The notes under the pieces: generated by a model
Seen by the model: the letters and a program-made list of their open reading frames with translations, nothing else
The model's database searches: none
Told to the model about the DNA's origin: nothing
From: Deltaproteobacteria bacterium
Lineage (GTDB): Bacteria; Bdellovibrionota_B; Oligoflexia; Oligoflexales; Bog-1112
Length of the DNA stretch: 17,247 nucleotides
Direction of reading: 5' to 3'
Assembly (NCBI GenBank): GCA_016186945.1
Contig: JACPKR010000045.1
Coordinates: 1-17,247 of the forward strand
Translations under genes and position numbers: made by a program
Shown: positions 13,119-17,247 of the stretch, in pieces
Layout: each line of letters opens with the position of its first letter
Position numbering within the stretch: position 1 is the stretch's first letter

Positions 13119-13832
13119 TCACGAAAGACTCTTTACAAACGTTTGAATCTCAGAGCGAAATTTCTCCGGCTCTCGTAGCCGAATAAAATGATCCGATTCG
13201 TTAAACGCGACAATCGATGTTTCCTTCTGTCTCTCAAACAAAGCCATATCCGCTTCAGTTAGCAATCCTTTCCCGATGGGGGCGGCCATGACAAGAGTTG
13301 GAAGGCAAAGTTCGGCGTATTCCGGATACAAATTGACTTCCTCAGATTCCCGTTCCATAGCATCCATCGCTGCTCTACGCATTGTTAAGGTTACCGATTT
13401 TCCATCAATCGTTAGCTTTACAAATTCATCTGCCCAACCAACAGAGTACTTTCTAACACGCAAAGGATGATCGACGAACACCACTCCGGATACATTGCCT
13501 GGCTTGCTATTGAGCAAGTACCAAGCCGCATATATTGTGCTAATACTATTAGCGATGAGAAAAACTCGGTTGCACTCGATATCCCTGAGCAAAAGATCAA
13601 TATCCGCTGCATGGTCGGTAAAGGTATAACCCGAATCCGGTGTGCTGCTGCGTCCGCGCCCGCGAAAGCTCAGACTTGCAAGGTTGAATCCCTCTTCACA
13701 GCAAAAGGAAAGAGAGCGAAAACCCTCAACACACTCGCCCGACATACCTGGCAGAAAAACCAAAGTGGGGGCTGTTTTGTTTACGACAATGCTGGCGATA
13801 TGGACGCCCACTCCGTTAGCATGGTATCGCAT
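13119..13832 (-). CDS. alpha/beta-hydrolase-like protein with atypical nucleophile elbow
   Basis: This 237-aa protein has an alpha/beta-hydrolase fold. The oxyanion-loop strand is LVFLPGMSGECVEGF, followed by LASLSFRGRGRSSTP, the nucleophile region FLIANSISTIYAAWYL, VVFVDHPLRV, a cap-like segment, PTLVMAAPIGKG, and the catalytic histidine in NESDHF (His215). The usual G-x-S-x-G elbow is replaced by A-N-S96-I-S, and the acidic residue after PTLVM is not in its normal place (Asp185 is a candidate). Activity may therefore be changed or lost. I chose the ATG at 13832, which overlaps the end of the kinase gene by 17 nt. The ORF runs further upstream to 14087, but that part is antisense-like shadow inside the kinase and has no family resemblance. 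Translational coupling to the kinase is likely. Confidence 0.8.
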   Translation of the reverse strand: MRYHANGVGVHIASIVVNKTAPTLVFLPGMSGECVEGFRSLSFCCEEGFNLASLSFRGRGRSSTPDSGYTFTDHAADIDLLLRDIECNRVFLIANSISTIYAAWYLLNSKPGNVSGVVFVDHPLRVRKYSVGWADEFVKLTIDGKSVTLTMRRAAMDAMERESEEVNLYPEYAELCLPTLVMAAPIGKGLLTEADMALFERQKETSIVAFNESDHFIRLREPEKFRSEIQTFVKSLS

Positions 13833-15138
13833 CTTGCTCTGCTGATGCACGTTTCGGCTCCTCGATTTGTGGGAAATAAACGATAATCTTAAATGTTCTT
13901 TGTTCTCTTGAAAAAACAGCTTTAATTTTTCCCGCATGAAGCTCGACAATATAGCTACACAGACATAATCCAAGCCCCGTCCCGTCAGCTTTGGTGGTAA
14001 ATCCACTTTTGAAAATCTGAGACGTGTCGACTTCAACGCCTTCATCCACGGGATTTTCAATCGAGAGGATAATCTCGCTGGAATCAACAGAGAGGGAAGT
14101 TTTTATCCTCGTCCTGTCGCTACAGGCGTCAATGGCATTGTTGTACAGATTCTGTAACAAGGTCCGAATGAGAGTTTCATCCCCAGCAATGAACACCTTT
14201 GGAAGGTGATCCCTACTATCCTGTTGTCTGATCATGTTTGTCAGATCAATGATCTTCGGATGTTTTGCAAAATCGTCGTTGGCTATCTTTCTCAAAGCAC
14301 CTTCCATCTTTGAAATCAGATCATCCGCGCGCTTCAGCGTTTTTGAAATCAATCGTTTCTGCTTAGCCGGGTCTTTTTCCACAGCAAGACGTTTGAGCTG
14401 GTTGAACTGAAAAAAAGCTGGGGACTTAACTTCGTGATAGTATGCCTTGGTAATCAGCATCCGATTGCGCACCGACAAAAGTTCCTTGTATTCAAGCAAA
14501 GAAATCCAAAGATCATTGATTTCCTTAAGTTCCAGGTTTGGCGGCTTTTTCCCAGACCGCAAACCCTCCCATATTTCATGAATCGGCTCCGAAATACGAC
14601 GCCTTATATTTCCAAGTAAAAAACGTGTGCTAATAAAGTAGCTGATAACCAAAACGATACACACCGCAAGCATAAACATGATGAGGTCACTGCGAATAAA
14701 CCTAGGCCGAACAATGCCACGAACATAAACAGTCGCATCCGCCCAATGAGTTGGGGAGTAAAAAGCCGCTGTAAAATTGGATCGCCAATGGAGTGAGCAA
14801 GTACCGAGGGAATAATGACGCCATCCATAAGACGGAAGTTCCTTCACCACATCAAGAGCCGCCAGTTCATGTTGACGAATAAGTTTACCTACGATGTCCT
14901 GGTAGTAAGGCTCGAAAGAAGCCAGTCGCGATGTTTCAACCAAAATCCGAACACTGGGGAGAACTTCACTACAGACACCCCTCGCGTACCTGTCTGTTGA
15001 AAATTTTACAGACGCTGAAAATACCATCACGCTGATAAAAAAGAGGAGTGCCCCCGTAATAGCAGCATGTTTTGCAACCTCAGAGCTGATATACTGAGCT
15101 ATAGTTCTGTTAAAGGCTTGATTGCGTTGCCTTCCCAT
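13816..15138 (-). CDS. membrane sensor histidine kinase
   Basis: This 440-aa sensor kinase has transmembrane helices at about 26-44 and 151-171 flanking a periplasmic domain of about 105 residues, then a HAMP-like linker. The phosphoacceptor box is AYYHEVKSPAFFQF with His235. The ATP-binding domain has an N-box (LLQNLYNNAIDA, Asn330 and Asn334), FTTKADG and the G2 box DGTGLGL (385-391). The G1 box is degenerate (ENPVDEG instead of DxGxG), as in some NtrB-like kinases. The ATG overlaps the end of the binding-protein gene by 40 nt, with AGGA close upstream. Cognate partners are probably the receiver protein two genes upstream, and the periplasmic binding protein as ligand sensor, by analogy with TorT-TorS and LuxP-LuxQ. 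The ligand is unknown. Confidence 0.92.
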   Translation of the reverse strand: MGRQRNQAFNRTIAQYISSEVAKHAAITGALLFFISVMVFSASVKFSTDRYARGVCSEVLPSVRILVETSRLASFEPYYQDIVGKLIRQHELAALDVVKELPSYGWRHYSLGTCSLHWRSNFTAAFYSPTHWADATVYVRGIVRPRFIRSDLIMFMLAVCIVLVISYFISTRFLLGNIRRRISEPIHEIWEGLRSGKKPPNLELKEINDLWISLLEYKELLSVRNRMLITKAYYHEVKSPAFFQFNQLKRLAVEKDPAKQKRLISKTLKRADDLISKMEGALRKIANDDFAKHPKIIDLTNMIRQQDSRDHLPKVFIAGDETLIRTLLQNLYNNAIDACSDRTRIKTSLSVDSSEIILSIENPVDEGVEVDTSQIFKSGFTTKADGTGLGLCLCSYIVELHAGKIKAVFSREQRTFKIIVYFPQIEEPKRASAEQDAIPC

Positions 15139-16232
15139 TTTCCTAAGTAAATCCTCTTCTTGGTTTTCTTATCGTTCACACGGTACACAGCCGCAGCACC
15201 ACGAAAAGTCAAGGTGGAGTAGTTCGTGTTGAACTCCTCTCTGTTCCCGCTTCGTTCTGCAACATCAAGGGCGATAGAGATCATGTCCTTGAGCACGTAG
15301 ACGACGGGTTCATCCAAAGATTGGCCCTGCAATTCAGGCTCTCTCCCAAGAGCTAACTTAAGATTTGCAAATCGGTTAATGATTTCCTTCTCCTCAGGAA
15401 GCCCGTGAGCTGCAAGCATAGGTGGGTCAAAGTAATCCGATACCACATAAAGTCTGGGTTGCTTGCCAGCCAAACTTGAACTTAGCAAACTAGGACAGTA
15501 ATTCCACTGCGCATGGGCGATCAGATTCACCTTTTCGGCGAAGGGAGATTGACTGAGAAGCTGTACAAGGTCCATTTGCTCGAAGAGAAAACCCGCAAGG
15601 AGAACATTTACCATCCCCTTTTTGCTGAAGGAGCGTAAATGGTCTTCCAGCTTCTCCCAAATGTGATCCGTCGAACCCCGGAAAGTCGCTACGACATCAA
15701 AGGTCTCTTCATATATCCTTGCGTATTCAAAATTCGTCAAAAAGGTCTGTGGCATGACAACAAACGACGGACGATCGAATTCCTTTTGAAGTACGGAAAA
15801 CCCCCTATTTAAATCGTCATGTGAGGAGGCAAGAGAATACGAGTAATCGTTGCGAACGGAGATTAATGGAGAGACAGGTGACAAATAGGGAATCCTTTTG
15901 GACATTGCGATTTGGGAGGCTTCAAAGGATTCGGTCGAGTATAGATAGCCAATCACCCCGAGACCGTCTCGTTTTTCCGCAAGCCCAAAACCTTCGCTCG
16001 GACCATTGTCAAAGCTCATAACCAATTCCACACTTGATTTTGGATTTTGTTGATGATGCTCTTGTAACGCTTGTTTGGCGGCGAAGGTATATTGACGTTT
16101 GATCCGGTCATTGCGCCAGGGATTCGTCTCGATGACCTTTTCGCCAACTACGATCACCTTATGTCCCTCTTTTGCAAAAGCGAGGTGGGATGCCATTGTC
16201 ATTACCCCTATGAACAAGTAGTTTCTAAACAT
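15099..16232 (-). CDS. periplasmic type-I substrate-binding protein, Leu/Ile/Val-binding-like
   Basis: This 377-aa protein has a Sec signal peptide (MFRNYLFIGVMTMASHLAFA, likely cleaved after residue 20). The body has the two-lobed type-I periplasmic-binding pattern: an early region like DRIKRQYTFAAKQALQEH, GVIGYLYSTESFEASQIAM, IPYLSPVSPLISVR (the ligand-facing SPxS loop of branched-chain amino-acid binding proteins) and PSFVVMPQTF in lobe two. There is no ABC transporter nearby, and the following gene is a sensor kinase with a periplasmic domain, so it most likely presents a ligand to that kinase rather than feeding transport. It overlaps the receiver gene before it by 25 nt and the kinase after it by 40 nt. 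The ribosome binding site is weak, in keeping with coupling. The fold is confident; the ligand is unknown. Confidence 0.85.
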   Translation of the reverse strand: MFRNYLFIGVMTMASHLAFAKEGHKVIVVGEKVIETNPWRNDRIKRQYTFAAKQALQEHHQQNPKSSVELVMSFDNGPSEGFGLAEKRDGLGVIGYLYSTESFEASQIAMSKRIPYLSPVSPLISVRNDYSYSLASSHDDLNRGFSVLQKEFDRPSFVVMPQTFLTNFEYARIYEETFDVVATFRGSTDHIWEKLEDHLRSFSKKGMVNVLLAGFLFEQMDLVQLLSQSPFAEKVNLIAHAQWNYCPSLLSSSLAGKQPRLYVVSDYFDPPMLAAHGLPEEKEIINRFANLKLALGREPELQGQSLDEPVVYVLKDMISIALDVAERSGNREEFNTNYSTLTFRGAAAVYRVNDKKTKKRIYLGKWEGNAIKPLTEL

Positions 16233-16582
16233 TGGTCGATCTCGGCTAAACTGAGTAGCTTTTTCGGCAATACCCCATCAAAGCGTTTCCTATATTCTTG
16301 TGGAATATCATCCTCCAGACTCCAAAGAACAAGCTTTCCCTTGTACTGAAGATCTTCGCGTATAAATCCAAGCAAGTCCTTGTCCAGAGCATTAAACGTG
16401 TCGAAACAGTAATCAAGCACAATCAGTGAAACCCCACGGAGATCATCTTGTCTTTTCACATGCTCAGCAAAATCATCCGGAGACTCATAGGCGACAACCT
16501 CAGCTTCGCGTGCCAGAAATTCCTTTAGTCCGTCTTTATAGTCCGGATCGTCGTCAACGATGATGATTTTTCTCTTACGCAT
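16208..16582 (-). CDS. single-domain response-regulator receiver
   Basis: This 124-aa protein is a receiver domain and nothing more. It starts KIIIVDDDPDY (Asp10, Asp11), has LIVLDY with the phospho-accepting Asp57, the switch residue Ser88 in LVLWS, and a conserved Lys107 in LPKK; the usual proline after that lysine is missing. With no output domain it must act by protein-protein contact, possibly on the XRE-like protein encoded just upstream. I chose the ATG at 16582, which overlaps the XRE gene by 8 nt and has AAGGAG about 9 nt before it. The longer reading from TTG at 16603 adds an unlikely leader. It overlaps the binding-protein gene by 25 nt. Confidence 0.9.
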   Translation of the reverse strand: MRKRKIIIVDDDPDYKDGLKEFLAREAEVVAYESPDDFAEHVKRQDDLRGVSLIVLDYCFDTFNALDKDLLGFIREDLQYKGKLVLWSLEDDIPQEYRKRFDGVLPKKLLSLAEIDQCLETTCS

Positions 16583-17063
16583 CAGACACCATCTCCTTGA
16601 CAAGATTAAAGAGTGCCCGACGCTTTGCTTCGGGCAACGACACGATCCGTGTCAGGCAAGTTAAAATCTCCCTTACCTCTTCCTTGGATTTTTCCAGGAA
16701 GCCCTTCAGGAAGCGATTTCGAAGGGGGATGCCTACAAAATCAAACTTGTCGAGTACGTCTCGTTCCCATTCATAAAGGGTTCGTTTCGTTTCGAGCGAC
16801 CCGCTTTCCGTCCGCTGCGTGCGTTCCAGAAACCCAATGAAGGCCGACAATGACATTTTGTTGAGAGAAGCGATCTTCTCAAGGTATTCCAAAACTGAAA
16901 GGACACGATTCGCGGGTTTTCGTCCTTCGAGAATTCTGTAGGTTGCAATTTCAACTTCCAAACGCTCTGCAGCTTGCTCAGCACTCAAATTGTTGCCATT
17001 GCGAAAATCCTTGAGAAACTGTCGAAGCTGGTTTTGTACCCTCTGTTTCGTGACCTTATCCAT
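16575..17063 (-). CDS. XRE-like helix-turn-helix regulator, first gene of the sensory operon
   Basis: This protein of about 162 aa has a helix-turn-helix-like segment in its first 65 residues (LKDFRNGNNLSAEQAAERLE, then EIATYRILEGRKPANRVL). A helical middle follows (RTLYEWERDVLDKFDF) and a C-terminal helical tail (VSLPEAKRRALFNLVKEMV) that resembles the tail of the XRE repressor at 9390-9833. The HTH is more divergent than usual, so the call is moderate. The start is ATG at 17063, or GTG at 17069 with two more residues; a TGA is directly upstream of the latter. The leader holds a tandem 11-nt repeat that creates two tiny upstream ORFs. It may be the DNA-binding output for the receiver encoded next. 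Confidence 0.78.
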   Translation of the reverse strand: MDKVTKQRVQNQLRQFLKDFRNGNNLSAEQAAERLEVEIATYRILEGRKPANRVLSVLEYLEKIASLNKMSLSAFIGFLERTQRTESGSLETKRTLYEWERDVLDKFDFVGIPLRNRFLKGFLEKSKEEVREILTCLTRIVSLPEAKRRALFNLVKEMVSDA

Positions 17064-17084
17064 ACCCACTCATTACCCACTCAT
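17063..17084 (-). repeat. tandem 11-nt direct repeat forming two mini-ORFs in the leader
   Basis: On the minus strand ATGAGTGGGTA occurs twice in a row, directly before ATGGAT. Each copy supplies an ATG. The first reads Met-Ser-Gly-stop and its TAA overlaps the second ATG; the second reads Met-Ser-Gly-Tyr-Gly-stop, ending a few bases inside the XRE gene in another frame. Copy-number change would alter spacing of the GAGTGGG ribosome-binding segment. Confidence 0.6.
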
Positions 17085-17247
17085 TTTTTATCTTTCCAGA
17101 ACTAAATTACTGATGTTACGCACCCTGCAGTTTTTGTAGCTGAAAATAAGCCTGCTGAGTTGCTGTAAGCAACAGTTTTACCCTCAAAGCAAAATGATTC
17201 ATCTTGTGTTTTATTTTCAGGCATTCGAGTTTAAAAACAGCGCAAAT
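17085..17247 (-). promoter_or_regulatory. upstream region of the sensory operon with two dyads
   Basis: A 10-bp inverted repeat CTGAAAATAA (17140-17149) / TTATTTTCAG (17211-17220) brackets a hairpin GTTGCT-GTA-AGCAAC (17159-17173). The symmetric placement suggests a binding region for a regulator, possibly the XRE-like protein itself. Only a poor -35/-10 match (TTGCTT, TATTTT, 18 nt apart on the minus strand) was found, so promoter position is uncertain. Confidence 0.35.

Noticed and set aside
13833-14087. N-terminal 85 residues of the hydrolase ORF
   Set aside because: They overlap the well-supported kinase gene and bear no resemblance to the hydrolase fold, whose first strand begins after the internal ATG.

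Overview
The window looks like a chromosomal accessory region of a Gram-negative bacterium. The reasons are Sec signal peptides, a lipobox, a periplasmic binding protein paired with a membrane histidine kinase, and the bacterial ribosome-rescue factor ArfB. I cannot name the taxon from sequence alone; a predatory or Oligoflexia-like deltaproteobacterial relative is only a guess. No tRNA, rRNA, CRISPR array, transposase or integrase was seen. Most genes lie on the minus strand.

Layout. 1-1476: the C-terminal tail of a plus-strand gene, a convergent hypothetical gene, then a secreted staphylococcal-nuclease-like protein followed by a tiny lipoprotein. 1578-5761: a defence-like block read right to left. 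It holds a WYL-domain regulator, a Cas4-like/DEDD double-nuclease protein (DUF2779 type) and an AbiE toxin-antitoxin pair, with a near-perfect palindrome in front of the antitoxin. 5762-6279: 518 bases without a convincing gene. 6280-8701: a divergent pair of operons. Leftward are a four-helix membrane protein and a coupled GNAT; rightward are a small Cro-like regulator and arfB. The shared promoter region and the 5' part of the membrane gene are strewn with the octamer TTCCAAAT, including a 9-bp-arm inverted repeat. 8904-9287: a VOC-fold protein.

9390-12500: a replication module. An XRE repressor and a prim-pol/PriCT/DUF3987 replication protein are divergent around a perfect dyad (9875-9893). 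The convergent gap after it holds a densely structured stretch of about 260 bases: a 10-bp hairpin on the stop codon, a smaller dyad, and a closing helix that encloses three hairpins with complementary loops. This is the best candidate here for an undescribed element, either a structured RNA or a replication/recombination site. 12510-17063: a six-gene minus-strand cluster, in order of transcription XRE-like regulator, single-domain receiver, periplasmic binding protein, sensor histidine kinase, alpha/beta hydrolase and GNAT. Overlaps link the first five, which suggests one sensory operon.

Common thread: several minus-strand genes (regulators, nuclease, acetyltransferase) have a run of 5-7 G ending 5-6 nt before the start codon in place of a normal Shine-Dalgarno sequence.
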